Shown here: piece by piece, positions 30,269-37,989 of the stretch
How positions within the stretch are numbered: position 1 is the first letter of the stretch
Layout of the letters: every line of letters begins with the position of its first letter
From: an uncultured Verrucomicrobiota bacterium
GTDB lineage: Bacteria; Verrucomicrobiota; Verrucomicrobiia; Limisphaerales; UBA9464
NCBI GenBank assembly: GCA_903880005.1
Contig: CAIRNV010000270.1
Coordinates: 1 to 37,989 of the forward strand
Direction of reading: 5' to 3'
DNA: 37,989 nt
Made by a program: the position numbers and the translations under genes
The notes under the pieces: model-generated
Seen by the model: only the letters and a program-made list of their open reading frames with translations
Told to the model about the DNA's origin: nothing
Database searches by the model: none

Positions 30269-32950
30269 TTAGCGACGGGCGCGATAGAACTTGCGCGCGT
30301 CGTTCGCGGGCACGTCCAAGGGCGACGCGGGCGAGCCTTCGACGGGTGTCCAAGGCCCCGTGATGGCGTCGGAGGACTCCAACGTCCCGTGACTCCATGT
30401 GAGGCGAAGGCCGCCGGCGATGGGACCGAGGGACAACATGGGGGGCGGCACGAAGGTGGACTGGGTGACCAGCAGCTTGCCATTCCCGGCCAGGGGTGCG
30501 GTCTCGGATCCGTAGGTCCCGTTCGGCATCTCCTGACCGTTGATGAAGAGCTGCTTCACTGGTGCGACGCCCGCGAAGTCGAGTTGGAGGATTCCCTGGG
30601 CCGTGTTCAGGCGGAAGGCACTGTTCGGGCTGACGGCCTCGGGCGAAAGGACCTGGAGGATGCCGTCGTTGACCGTGGTGTCGCCGTGGTAGTTGCTGGC
30701 GATGGGGTTGGCGGGTGCATCGGCGGGATAGGTGCCGAGCGGTTGGATGGCCGAGCCCTCCTTGACGAGGGCGAGGGTGCCGCCGGTGGCGGGGTCATCC
30801 AGGAGCGGGGCGCGGAGGCCGCGGGGCGTGGCGGCGCCGTTGTAGGCGACGAGGTTGGTGCAGTTGAAGCACACGGTGAGGGTGGAGACGGTGCCGAAGG
30901 CACTGTTGGTGATGACGGAGTTGGCGTCATTGCCCGTGAACACGTAACCGACCTTCTGGCTCGTGCCGTTGAGGTCGATCTTGCCGCTGTTCATGAGGAT
31001 ATGACGTGCGGGGCAATTGACAGCCGGCGGATAGCCCAGCGTGCCTTGGTTGGTGAGAATGATGGTGTTGCCCGTGCCGCTGTTCAGGCGGATGAAGCCC
31101 GTGAACGAGTTGGAGCCGCCGAGGACGAGGGTGTAGCTGCCGCCGTTCATGTCCACGTTCTGCTGGTAGGCGATCCCCTGCGAGGTGGTGTTATTGGGGC
31201 CGCCGTCCTTGATCTGGCCGTCGAAGACAAACACGCCGCCGTCGCCTCGTTGCAGCTTCAACACCGCCCGCTTGTAGGGCGAGCTGTTGACGATGGTGCC
31301 GAAGCCCTCCGGCGGCGGGTATTGGAGGCCGTTGTCGTCGCCGTTGTTGTCAAACGTGCCGCCTGTCAGGCGCAGGCGCCCGCTGGTCGCGGTGCGCAAC
31401 ACCTGGCCGTCGGAGGGACGGACGTTGTTCGTGCCGTCGTTGACCGTGCCCAAGCGGACGGTCGCGCCGGCGTCGATGGCCTCGATGTTGCCCAGCGCGA
31501 AGGAATCGCCCGCCGTCGTGACCCCCACGGCCTTGAGCACCACGGTCCCGCCCCGGACGTAGGTGCCGCCCGTGAACGAGTTCGCCACGTTGGCCGTCGC
31601 GTCGCCCGCCAGCGTCAACTCCGAGTTGCCGACCACGACGAGTCGTTGCTCGCCGACCAGGCTGGCCGCGACGGTCGCCGGGGAGCGTGCGGAGACGACC
31701 GCGCCTGCCGCGTCGCCTCCCAATTGAAGGCTCCCGCCGCTGCCTTGCAGCACGTAGCCGGGGGCGTGGAAATCGAGCTTGTGGACGACGGTGGTCGCGC
31801 CGACCAGGACGGTGCCGACCCCGGGCTCCCTGAAGAGGGCGTCGCCCTCGTCGGCCCAGGTGGCGGGGCTGGTCCAGTTCGCGCCGCCCCAGGTGAAGTC
31901 ACCGGCGGCGTTCGACCAGGTGTTGGCGATGGACTTGCCGAGGGCATGGTTGACCGCGTTGAGGAACATCTTCTGGCCGTCGGCAGACAGGTCGAGCGCC
32001 CCGGCCTGCGGGTTGGGCGACGACGTGACCGCCCCGGAGGCGTCCCGTGTGCCGCACGCGAACAGGAGCCGGTACCCGGCCAGCATCTCGGACCCGTCCG
32101 TTACCTGCGTGGTGCGGACGACGGCGCCCGCCTGCCATTCCACCACGGCGTAGCCGGTCGCGACATGGGAGGCGTTCACGGCAGGGGCCTGACCGGCCGG
32201 GATGTTCACCCCGGGGTCCAATGGGTTGAAATCGATGGTGGCCAGCACGCGCCCGCTCCCGTCCACGTCGTTGGCGATGCCTTGGTCCACGCCGCCGATG
32301 CTGAGGCGGAAATACTGGACGGACGTGCCGCGGTTGTTGGCGGGGATGGCAACGCGGATGTTGGCGAATTGGTCCATCACCTCCTTGCCGCCGACGGTGG
32401 ACCGCGCGATGCCGGCGAAGATCGGATGGGCGGGCTCCAGGAGCGTCCACTTGCCGCTGGCCGTGGTGCTCGCGTCGGCGGCGCAGTCGAACTCCTTGTT
32501 GTCGAGCAGGAACCCGGTGCGGTCCCGGCGCACCAGGGTGGACTTGGTGTAGATCATGGGCGCCGTGATCATGGTGTTCCACTTGGCGCCGCGTGCGTTG
32601 AGGTTGAAGGGCCCGCTGTTGAGCGCCGACCCGGCGATCACGAGGTCGAAGCTGTTGATCATCGGCACGTCATCCAGTGACATGACCTGCGAGGCCGGGT
32701 TGTAGCGTGCGACCGTGTGGCCTGCCGCCACCAAGAGATCCACGAATGCCTGGTCCACATAGGGCGTGCCGTTGGTGGAGTTGGCGGGATGGAAGGTGCC
32801 ACGCGTGACGCCGTCGCTGCCCACCTGCGTGCCCTTCAGCCCGTTGTCGCTCACGAACAACAGGGACGCCGCATTGAGGGATGGGAGAAGGCATGTGCAC
32901 GCCATCCAGCACGCCACGGCCTTGGATGGAACCAGTCGATTCATTTTCAT
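30269..32950 (-). CDS. Large secreted protein with autotransporter-type beta-strand repeats
   Basis: An 893-aa protein. A signal peptide (about residues 1-28, ending in SLNA) is followed by an alpha/beta domain of about 300 residues (LLFVSDNGLKGTQVG, INSFDLVIAGSAL) that resembles a class-I amidotransferase-like or ThuA-like fold; this is a guess from pattern. From about residue 370 there are Gly/Thr/Asn-rich beta-helix repeats of the autotransporter-associated type (FTWGGANWTSPATW, NSFTGGTYVRGGTVVLK, VNDGILQVLSPEAVS). The last part has FINGQEMPNGTYGSETAPL and a tail ending ARKFYRARR, a common ending in this phylum. No beta-barrel translocator or PEP-CTERM is seen. Start at 32950 or 32944; the first 27 codons of the track ORF precede the signal peptide. 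Confidence 0.82.
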   Translation of the reverse strand: MKMNRLVPSKAVACWMACTCLLPSLNAASLLFVSDNGLKGTQVGSDGVTRGTFHPANSTNGTPYVDQAFVDLLVAAGHTVARYNPASQVMSLDDVPMINSFDLVIAGSALNSGPFNLNARGAKWNTMITAPMIYTKSTLVRRDRTGFLLDNKEFDCAADASTTASGKWTLLEPAHPIFAGIARSTVGGKEVMDQFANIRVAIPANNRGTSVQYFRLSIGGVDQGIANDVDGSGRVLATIDFNPLDPGVNIPAGQAPAVNASHVATGYAVVEWQAGAVVRTTQVTDGSEMLAGYRLLFACGTRDASGAVTSSPNPQAGALDLSADGQKMFLNAVNHALGKSIANTWSNAAGDFTWGGANWTSPATWADEGDALFREPGVGTVLVGATTVVHKLDFHAPGYVLQGSGGSLQLGGDAAGAVVSARSPATVAASLVGEQRLVVVGNSELTLAGDATANVANSFTGGTYVRGGTVVLKAVGVTTAGDSFALGNIEAIDAGATVRLGTVNDGTNNVRPSDGQVLRTATSGRLRLTGGTFDNNGDDNGLQYPPPEGFGTIVNSSPYKRAVLKLQRGDGGVFVFDGQIKDGGPNNTTSQGIAYQQNVDMNGGSYTLVLGGSNSFTGFIRLNSGTGNTIILTNQGTLGYPPAVNCPARHILMNSGKIDLNGTSQKVGYVFTGNDANSVITNSAFGTVSTLTVCFNCTNLVAYNGAATPRGLRAPLLDDPATGGTLALVKEGSAIQPLGTYPADAPANPIASNYHGDTTVNDGILQVLSPEAVSPNSAFRLNTAQGILQLDFAGVAPVKQLFINGQEMPNGTYGSETAPLAGNGKLLVTQSTFVPPPMLSLGPIAGGLRLTWSHGTLESSDAITGPWTPVEGSPASPLDVPANDARKFYRARR

Positions 32951-33192
32951 CTTGGGGTTTCGAGGAACGTTCCACTTGCACCCAGGGCGCGACACCACCC
33001 TTGTGGGCGTGCCGTGGAAGAGGGAACACACGAACCGTGTTGCCCGTCTTGGGGTGGGTGCAAGGACCTTTACACCCTCGGGGGCAAGCGATCACCAAGG
33101 GCCGTGGGATTCATCGGAAAAACGGCCTCGAAGGTCCTGGGATCCCCATGGCAGCGCAGGCGCCCAGCAGGCGCGCCCATGCAGGCAAGCCG

Positions 33193-35610
33193 TCACCGCC
33201 TCAACTGCATGGAGCGCCGCACGAGGTCCACGAACTCCGCGCGGTAACCCTCCGGGTCCGCGCCCATCCCCTGCTGGGCCATGCGCAGCACCGCCTCCCA
33301 CGTCACCGCGCCCCGGTGCGGCGAGCCCCGAAGGAGCATCGCGTGCGACGCCACGGCGGCTGCGAACCGCACGTCGGCGCTGGCCTCGGACAGCGGACGT
33401 TCCGCGTCCTTGACCGGCACCTCCAGCAGACGGCTGGCGTCGCCGTCGGGTTGCTTGTAGCGAATCTTCACCAGCAACAGCTCGTCCTCGTGGCCCGGCT
33501 TCAGCCGCGGCCTCACGGCCTCCGCCTCCTCCGCCCCGGCGTTGCCTTGGTAACGCATCGGACCCACGCCCGGCCTCCCTGCCGAGACGGGCTCCACCTC
33601 GTACAGGATCGTCACCTGGTGCCCCGCGCCCAGCTCGCCGCCGTCCTTGGCATCGTCATGGAAGTCGCGGTCCTGCAACGCGCGGTTCTCGTACCCCACG
33701 AGCCGGTAGGAGCGCGCGCGGGCGGGATTGAACTCCACCTGCGCCTTCACGTCCTTGGCCACCGTCACGAGCGTCCCCTCCAGCTCCTCGCCCAGCACCT
33801 TACGCGCCTCGCGGAACGAGTCGATGTACGCGTACTGCCCGTTCCCCTTGTCCGCGAGCAGCTCCATCGTGGCGTCCTGGTAGTTGCCCATGCCGAAGCC
33901 CAGGACCGTGAGGAAGACTCCCGAGCGGGCGCTTCGGGTGATCAATTCCAGCAATGCGTCATGCGACGTCTTGCCGATGTTGAAGTCGCCGTCGGTGCAC
34001 AGGACGACGCGGTTGACCCGATCCGGCTGGAGGTGGCGGCCGGCGAGGGCGTAGGCGGCCTCGATGCCGGCGCTGCCGTGCGTGCCGTTGCCCGCCTGCA
34101 ACCCCTCGACCCGCCGCAGCAACCGCGCCTTGCCCTCCGCATCCACCGGCGTCGGCTCCGCGAGCACATCCGAGCCCGCCGCATAGGTGACCAACGCGAC
34201 CCGGTCCCGTGCGTCGAGCCGATCGAGCAGGAGCCTGAGCGAGCCCTTCACCAGGGGCAGCTTGTTCTCGGGCGCCATGGAGCCGCTGACGTCGATGAGG
34301 AACACCAGGTTGGCGGGCGGTCGTTCGCCGCGGTCCACCGGCCGCGCATGAATCCCCACCCGCACCAGCTTGTACCCCTCGCGCCAAGGCGAGGACGTCA
34401 CCTCGACGCTGACCGACACCGGCGCGTCGCCGCGCGGGGCGGGATAGGCGTACCGGAAGTAATTCACCATCTCCTCCACGCGTACGGCGTCGCGCGGCGG
34501 CAACGATCCCTCGCGCAGGAAGCGCCGGACGTTCGCGTAGCTGGCCGTGTCCACGTCGAGGCCGAAGGTCGAGAGCGGCGTGTTGGCGACGCGCAGGAAG
34601 TCGTTCTCGGCCACCGCGGCATAGCCCTCGCCGCTCGCTCCCCGGAAGAACCCGCTGGCACGGTCCCAGGCTTGCCCCATCCCGCCGGCCAGCTCGCCAT
34701 AGCCCATGGGCAGACTGCGCTCCTCAAGCTTCTCCTCCGTTGTCACGGCGCCCGAGTCCCGCAGCCCGGCCAGGCCTTGCGACGTGGCAGGCTTTTGCCT
34801 CTCGAAGTTGTCGGGCTCACGTGGCGCCAAACCGTACCGGTTCGCCAACCTCGGGCTCGCGTCGGGCCCTGGTCTTGGCGCGGAACCCGCCTGGGTGGCC
34901 GCAAGGGAACGTTGACCAGATTCGGCCTTCGCTTTCTCGCGAGGCGCCGTTGGCACGGGGCCGTTGACCGCTTGCCCCGCACTGGAGGCACGCGGCGCGA
35001 CCGGAACCGACGCGGGCTTGCTGGGAGGCACCGCGACGGGCGCGGGCGGCGGGGAGGGCACGGGCATGTCGGGGGCTCGCCGGGCCTTCGCGTCCGCCTG
35101 CACAACCTCACGCAACGGCGCGCGCCTTCGCTCTACCGGCACCGGCGCGTCCTGGTACCGAAGGCCCGTCGATGCCACCTGCATCTCGTTCCTGCCGGGA
35201 CGAACCCAGAGGACGCACGCGACGACGCCCGCCGCCACGGCGAGCCCTGCCAAGGGATACCGAAGGCGCGTCCAGGCCCACGAAACGAGGGTCCACACTC
35301 CAGGAGGGCGATCCTTGGGTTCAGCGGCCGGGCCTTGGTTGAAGGGATTGGCCTGGGCTCGACCCGGCGCGAGGGCCCGCGCGGACGCGGCGGCGAGGAC
35401 GTGCGCCCGGCGATCCGGGTCAAGTGCCGGCACGGCCTCCGGCGAGGCCAGCCATGCCTCCATCGAGCGTGCGGTGCGTTCGAGGGAGGCGACCTCGTCG
35501 GCCAGATCGGGGGACGCGGCGATGGCGGCCTCGACCTCCGCGACGAGCGCGGGCGGCAGCTCGCCGAGGACGTAGGCGGTGAGTTCGGGGGAATCCGGGG
35601 TGATCTTCAT
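33193..35610 (-). CDS. Anti-sigma / von Willebrand factor A (YfbK-type) membrane protein
   Basis: An 805-aa protein. Residues 1-60 resemble the N-terminal anti-sigma segment of such proteins (SPELTAYVLGELPP). There is one membrane helix at about 118-136, then a long Pro/Ala-rich stretch (about 140-290) and the YfbK-type N domain (about 335-395, STFGLDVDTASYANVRRFL). A VWA domain begins near 435 with MIDAS motif DVSGS (440-444), followed by a C-terminal conserved domain. It probably holds the neighbouring ECF sigma factor inactive at the membrane, with the outer VWA domain sensing an unknown ligand. This role is inferred from pairing. It starts 22 bases after the sigma gene. Confidence 0.88.
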   Translation of the reverse strand: MKITPDSPELTAYVLGELPPALVAEVEAAIAASPDLADEVASLERTARSMEAWLASPEAVPALDPDRRAHVLAAASARALAPGRAQANPFNQGPAAEPKDRPPGVWTLVSWAWTRLRYPLAGLAVAAGVVACVLWVRPGRNEMQVASTGLRYQDAPVPVERRRAPLREVVQADAKARRAPDMPVPSPPPAPVAVPPSKPASVPVAPRASSAGQAVNGPVPTAPREKAKAESGQRSLAATQAGSAPRPGPDASPRLANRYGLAPREPDNFERQKPATSQGLAGLRDSGAVTTEEKLEERSLPMGYGELAGGMGQAWDRASGFFRGASGEGYAAVAENDFLRVANTPLSTFGLDVDTASYANVRRFLREGSLPPRDAVRVEEMVNYFRYAYPAPRGDAPVSVSVEVTSSPWREGYKLVRVGIHARPVDRGERPPANLVFLIDVSGSMAPENKLPLVKGSLRLLLDRLDARDRVALVTYAAGSDVLAEPTPVDAEGKARLLRRVEGLQAGNGTHGSAGIEAAYALAGRHLQPDRVNRVVLCTDGDFNIGKTSHDALLELITRSARSGVFLTVLGFGMGNYQDATMELLADKGNGQYAYIDSFREARKVLGEELEGTLVTVAKDVKAQVEFNPARARSYRLVGYENRALQDRDFHDDAKDGGELGAGHQVTILYEVEPVSAGRPGVGPMRYQGNAGAEEAEAVRPRLKPGHEDELLLVKIRYKQPDGDASRLLEVPVKDAERPLSEASADVRFAAAVASHAMLLRGSPHRGAVTWEAVLRMAQQGMGADPEGYRAEFVDLVRRSMQLRR

Positions 35611-35632
35611 GGGAGGACCTGGAGGCGGGGTT

Positions 35633-36199
35633 TCAAGGTTGGGCGCCGGCGCGTGGCAACGGGTGCGATTCCATGCGGGTTCGCAAGGTCCGGAGGGCGG
35701 TGTGGAGGAGGAAGCCTACGTTCGTGACGGTGAGGGAGGTGACGCGGGCGATCTCCTGGTAGCTCAGGTGAGGCTCGAAGCGAAGCCGGACGACCTCGCG
35801 TTGGTTCGGGGGAAGGCCGGCGAGCAATTGGCGGGCACGCCGCGCGTCGTCGTGGGCGGCGGCATCGTCGGCGGGCGAGGGCCCGTGCGCGGGTCGCTCC
35901 TCGATGCCGTGGTCCTCAAGGGTCGTCATGCGTCGTTCCTTCCTGCGCACGTCGAGGATCCGGTTCCGGCACACCGTGAAGAGCCATGGCAGCAAGTGCC
36001 CGTCCAACGACCCCTCCGGCTGCTCGCACAGCCGCAGGAACGTGTCCTGCACCGCGTCGCGCGCCGACTCAAGGTCACCTGCGATGGAGAGGGCATAGGC
36101 CATCAACGAGGCCTCGTGCCGTTCCAACGCCTCGCGGACGTGCCGGGCGGACGTCGCGCCCGCCGCGTCGTGCCCCGCTTGATGGGCTGGTGAATCCAT
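35633..36199 (-). CDS. ECF-type RNA polymerase sigma factor
   Basis: A 188-aa sigma-70 family protein with region 2 (LMAYALSIAGDLESARDAVQ, DTFLRLCEQ) and region 4 (LAGLPPNQREVVRLRFE, LSYQEIARVT) separated by an acidic linker, as in ECF factors. Region 4 contacts the -35 element, region 2 the -10. The downstream gene is a membrane VWA protein with an anti-sigma-like N-terminus, giving a sensor pair. ATG at 36199 has no strong ribosome site. An AT-rich block upstream (36230-36250) may be its own promoter. Confidence 0.9.
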   Translation of the reverse strand: MDSPAHQAGHDAAGATSARHVREALERHEASLMAYALSIAGDLESARDAVQDTFLRLCEQPEGSLDGHLLPWLFTVCRNRILDVRRKERRMTTLEDHGIEERPAHGPSPADDAAAHDDARRARQLLAGLPPNQREVVRLRFEPHLSYQEIARVTSLTVTNVGFLLHTALRTLRTRMESHPLPRAGAQP

Positions 36200-36211
36200 T
36201 CCGTGCTGCCG

Positions 36212-36250
36212 GGATAACGGGGTCGTCGCGGGTTTATTAGGAAAAAGTTC
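36212..36250 (-). promoter_or_regulatory. Candidate promoter of the sigma/anti-sigma operon
   Basis: Read leftward, GAACTTTTTCCTAATAA (36250 down) is an A/T island in an otherwise very GC-rich region, 35-50 bases before the sigma start codon, with GTTATCC nearer the gene. GAAC followed by a T-run is reminiscent of ECF -35 elements, so the sigma factor may activate its own operon. The -10 cannot be placed with confidence. Confidence 0.25.
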
Positions 36251-36764
36251 GCCCCGGCGACACGTGGCCCGGCCCCGGGGGGCTGGTGATGTTCACTCGT
36301 GCCAGGTCCTTGGGCGGCCAGCGTCGGACCGCGCCGCTTCCGCGATGAATGCCCTTGGCTGAGCCGGACAGTTGCAGGGCCTCCGCCCAAATCCACGCGT
36401 AGGGATGGGAGAGACTTCGGATCCGCAACTCCGTGGAGCACGGCAGGCTTCGTGCCACAACGCGGTCGTAGCGGATGGGCATCAACCGCGGCATGGGCAT
36501 CCATGAGACCGCATTCTTCGCGTCTTCGCGTCTTCGCGTGAGGAAATCCCGGCCGCATGCGTCACGGGTTCAGTACATGGGAAGGCATGGTTTTTGAATC
36601 ACGCGAGGACGCGAAGACGCGAAGAGAGCCCGCTGGATTCACCCTCTGGCAGCGCCGCACGAGGCGAGAGCCCTTCCACTCAAAAACTGCTTACGCGTGG
36701 ATCAGGGCGTCCGGGAACCGTCTCGACAGGGCCGCCGTGTTTGCATGAACGTGACGGCCTCAAG
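36251..36764. other. Gene-poor 0.5-kb region upstream of purM
   Basis: No supported gene. The track offers 80-150 aa ORFs on both strands, but they lack recognisable domains, run through the repeat arms, and have mixed wobble bases. A leftward 87-aa frame (36237-36500) has somewhat protein-like composition (YAWIWAEALQLSGSAK) and could be a remnant. The region holds the inverted repeat at 36516-36624 and presumably the purM promoter. Confidence 0.5.
36516..36624. repeat. Inverted repeat of CGCGAAGA-type units
   Basis: The left arm (36516-36541) is built from repeated CTTCGCGT units, and the right arm (36599-36624) from ACGCGAAG units. The arms are reverse complements at 25 of 26 positions, separated by 57 bases. 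Within each arm the unit repeats about three times at 8-9 bp. Read as protein the arms give the AKTRR-type peptide (HAKTRRREE / EDAKTRREP) seen in spurious ORFs of many genomes, so this is likely a dispersed intergenic repeat rather than coding. Confidence 0.7.
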
Positions 36765-37826
36765 ATGAGCAAGCAGAAGGCCTACGCGGCGGCGGGCGTG
36801 GACATTGACCTCGGGAACCAAGTGAAGGCGACGTTGCCGGCGTTGCTCGCATCGACGCGGCGGCCGGGCGTCCTGGGCAAGGTGGGCGGCTTCGGAGGGT
36901 TGTTCGCCCTCGACACGCGACGGCACAAGAACCCGGTGTTGGTGAGCTCCGTGGATGGCGTGGGCACCAAGCTGAAGATCGCCTTTGAAACGGGGCGGCA
37001 CGACACCATCGGGGAGGACCTCGTCAACCATTGCGTGAACGACATCGCGGTGCTGGGCGCGGAGCCGCTGTTCTTCCTGGACTACCTGGGCACGGGCCGG
37101 CTGGAGCCCGGGGTGTTCACGGACATCATCGCGGGGTTCGCCCGGGGCTGCGCGGCCAACCGTTGCGCCTTGATTGGCGGCGAGACCGCCCAGATGCCCG
37201 GGTTTTACCAAGCGGGCGAGTATGACGTGTCGGGGACGATCGTGGGGGTGGTGGACCGGGACCGGATGCTGGACGGCCCACGGCGCGTGAAGCGCGGGGA
37301 CGTGCTGCTGGGGATTGCATCGTCCGGCCTGCACACGAACGGCTACTCGCTGGCGCGGAAGGTCTTGTTCGAGACGCTGCGGCTGAAGGTCACGTCGCGT
37401 GTGGCCGGCATGGACGGCACGTTGGGGGAGGAGCTGCTCAAGGTGCACGTCACCTACGGCCCGTTGGTCCAGGCGTTGCTCAAGAAGTTCAACCCGGTCC
37501 CTGGCTCGGGAGCCATCCACGCCCTGGCGCACATCACGGGCGGCGGCTTCATCGACAACATCCCCCGCGTCCTGCCCCCGCGCCTCGACGCGGTCGTGAG
37601 GAAGGGGAGCTGGGATTCGCTGCCCATCTTCGACTTGATTGCCAGCAAGGGGGGCGTGGACGAGGCCGAGTTGTACCAGGTGTTCAACATGGGCGTGGGC
37701 ATGGTGGTCTTGGCGGACGCGGGGTCGGCGGACGCCGTGTTGCGTGCGATCCGCAAGGCAGGCCATGCCGCGTGGGCGATTGGCGAGATTGTGCCCGGCA
37801 AGGGCGAGTCGCGCGTGGTGGGCTGA
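36765..37826 (+). CDS. purM: Phosphoribosylformylglycinamidine cyclo-ligase (AIR synthetase)
   Basis: A 353-aa enzyme of purine synthesis that closes the imidazole ring of FGAM with ATP. Motifs seen: VSSVDGVGTKLKIAF, the DLVNHCVNDIAVLGAEPLFF block, LIGGETAQMPGFYQ, SGLHTNGYSLARK, HITGGGFIDNIPRVLP and QVFNMGVGMVV. Length is typical. ATG at 36765 is preferred; the track ORF extends 57 codons upstream through the repeat arm. The other purine gene here, guaA, is about 10 kb away and not in the same operon. An open frame of a membrane protein follows after 2 bases. Confidence 0.96.
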   Translation: MSKQKAYAAAGVDIDLGNQVKATLPALLASTRRPGVLGKVGGFGGLFALDTRRHKNPVLVSSVDGVGTKLKIAFETGRHDTIGEDLVNHCVNDIAVLGAEPLFFLDYLGTGRLEPGVFTDIIAGFARGCAANRCALIGGETAQMPGFYQAGEYDVSGTIVGVVDRDRMLDGPRRVKRGDVLLGIASSGLHTNGYSLARKVLFETLRLKVTSRVAGMDGTLGEELLKVHVTYGPLVQALLKKFNPVPGSGAIHALAHITGGGFIDNIPRVLPPRLDAVVRKGSWDSLPIFDLIASKGGVDEAELYQVFNMGVGMVVLADAGSADAVLRAIRKAGHAAWAIGEIVPGKGESRVVG

Positions 37827-37828
37827 CC

Positions 37829-37989
37829 ATGGGCGCCATGAACCACAAAGGTCCATCCATCGAGCCCGCCGCCGACCCGCTGTTCCGGCGCCTGGTTGCG
37901 ATCTCCACGGGGCTCGCGTTTGGCGGGATGCTGGCGTCCCTGGCCGTGTTCGAGCGGGCGAGCCACGGGAAGCTTGCGTTGCGATGGCA
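37829..37989 (+). CDS. Start of a membrane protein, cut by the window end
   Basis: An open frame starts 2 bases after the purM stop (ATG 37829, or ATG 37838) and is still open at the last base, giving about 53 codons. The visible N-terminus is polar (NHKGPSIEPAADPLFRRL), followed by a short hydrophobic stretch (VAISTGLAFGGMLASLAVF). The close spacing to purM suggests an operon. Too little is present to name it. Confidence 0.55.
   Translation, partial: MGAMNHKGPSIEPAADPLFRRLVAISTGLAFGGMLASLAVFERASHGKLALRW

Noticed and set aside
30389-32680. A 763-aa rightward ORF opposite the secreted beta-repeat gene
   Set aside because: It lacks a signal peptide or any domain and is the mirror of a coding frame with a signal peptide and beta-repeats.
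33159-33180. GGCGC...GCGCGCC inverted repeat after the VWA gene as a terminator
   Set aside because: The stem is short with an internal mismatch and there is no T-run in the direction of transcription; in this GC-rich DNA such pairings are expected by chance.
32881-35727. A 948-aa rightward ORF opposite the VWA gene
   Set aside because: It is antisense to a gene with clear anti-sigma and VWA motifs; long antisense frames are common at this GC content, and the product shows only Arg/His/Pro-rich low complexity.
1-37989. CRISPR array, tRNA or rRNA genes
   Set aside because: I saw no regularly spaced direct repeats with unique spacers, and no cloverleaf with GGTTCGAATC-type arm or rRNA sequence. 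A covariance-model search would be needed to exclude small RNAs.

Overview
This window is high-GC DNA (G-rich wobble positions on the + strand for much of it) from what is most likely a member of the Verrucomicrobiota. I favour a Limisphaerales/Pedosphaera-like lineage, but the order is only inferred. The evidence is two type IV pilin-like proteins of the [22 protein letters not shown] / H-X9-DG class, a giant secreted protein with autotransporter-associated beta-strand repeats and a C-terminal tail typical of this phylum, an ECF sigma factor paired with a VWA-domain anti-sigma protein, and a dcw (division and cell wall) cluster with a small extra ORF between mraZ and rsmH.

Layout. (1) 1-3056: two inverted-repeat elements with no gene, then three leftward genes: a histone-H1-like/winged-helix DNA-binding protein, a stand-alone RibD C-terminal-type reductase, and queA. 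The reductase and queA overlap by 4 bases. (2) 3057-3415: a divergent control region with a three-box MraZ operator (TGGG/TGGC/TGGG at exact 10-bp spacing) and a 15-bp tandem repeat just before mraZ. (3) 3416-20791: a 17-kb rightward dcw operon, mraZ-orf110-rsmH-ftsL-ftsI-murE-like-murF-mraY-(349-bp gap)-LysM protein-ftsW-murG-murB-ddl-ftsQ-ftsA-ftsZ. Most junctions overlap by 1-14 bases or are a few bases apart, so translation is probably coupled. (4) 20802-21974: a chromate-transporter-family gene 10 bases after ftsZ. (5) 22099-22914: a pseudopilin. (6) 27175-22929, leftward: guaA, a TPR/AAA+ ATPase and a TPR/membrane protein in one tight operon. (7) 27308-28174: a second pseudopilin. (8) 30048-28206, leftward: a GlcD-type FAD oxidase and a DCC-family (DUF393) protein. 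(9) 32950-30269: the large secreted beta-repeat protein. (10) 36199-33193, leftward: ECF sigma factor and its VWA anti-sigma partner. (11) 36200-36764: a gene-poor stretch with an inverted repeat, then purM and the first codons of a membrane protein cut by the window end.

The main surprises lie inside the dcw operon. The gene in the murE position keeps the Mur-ligase outline but has lost essentially every catalytic motif, including the P-loop lysine. murC and murD are absent; a LysM protein and a poorly coding gap lie where murD is often found. FtsZ lacks the usual GTP-binding glycine-rich loop and the catalytic T7-loop aspartate, yet keeps the C-terminal peptide that binds FtsA. MraY, MurF, MurG, MurB, Ddl, FtsI and FtsW look intact, so peptidoglycan is presumably made, with the missing ligases encoded elsewhere. 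A second point of interest is the guaA-linked AAA+/TPR-membrane pair, which looks like a two-part remodelling system of unknown target.
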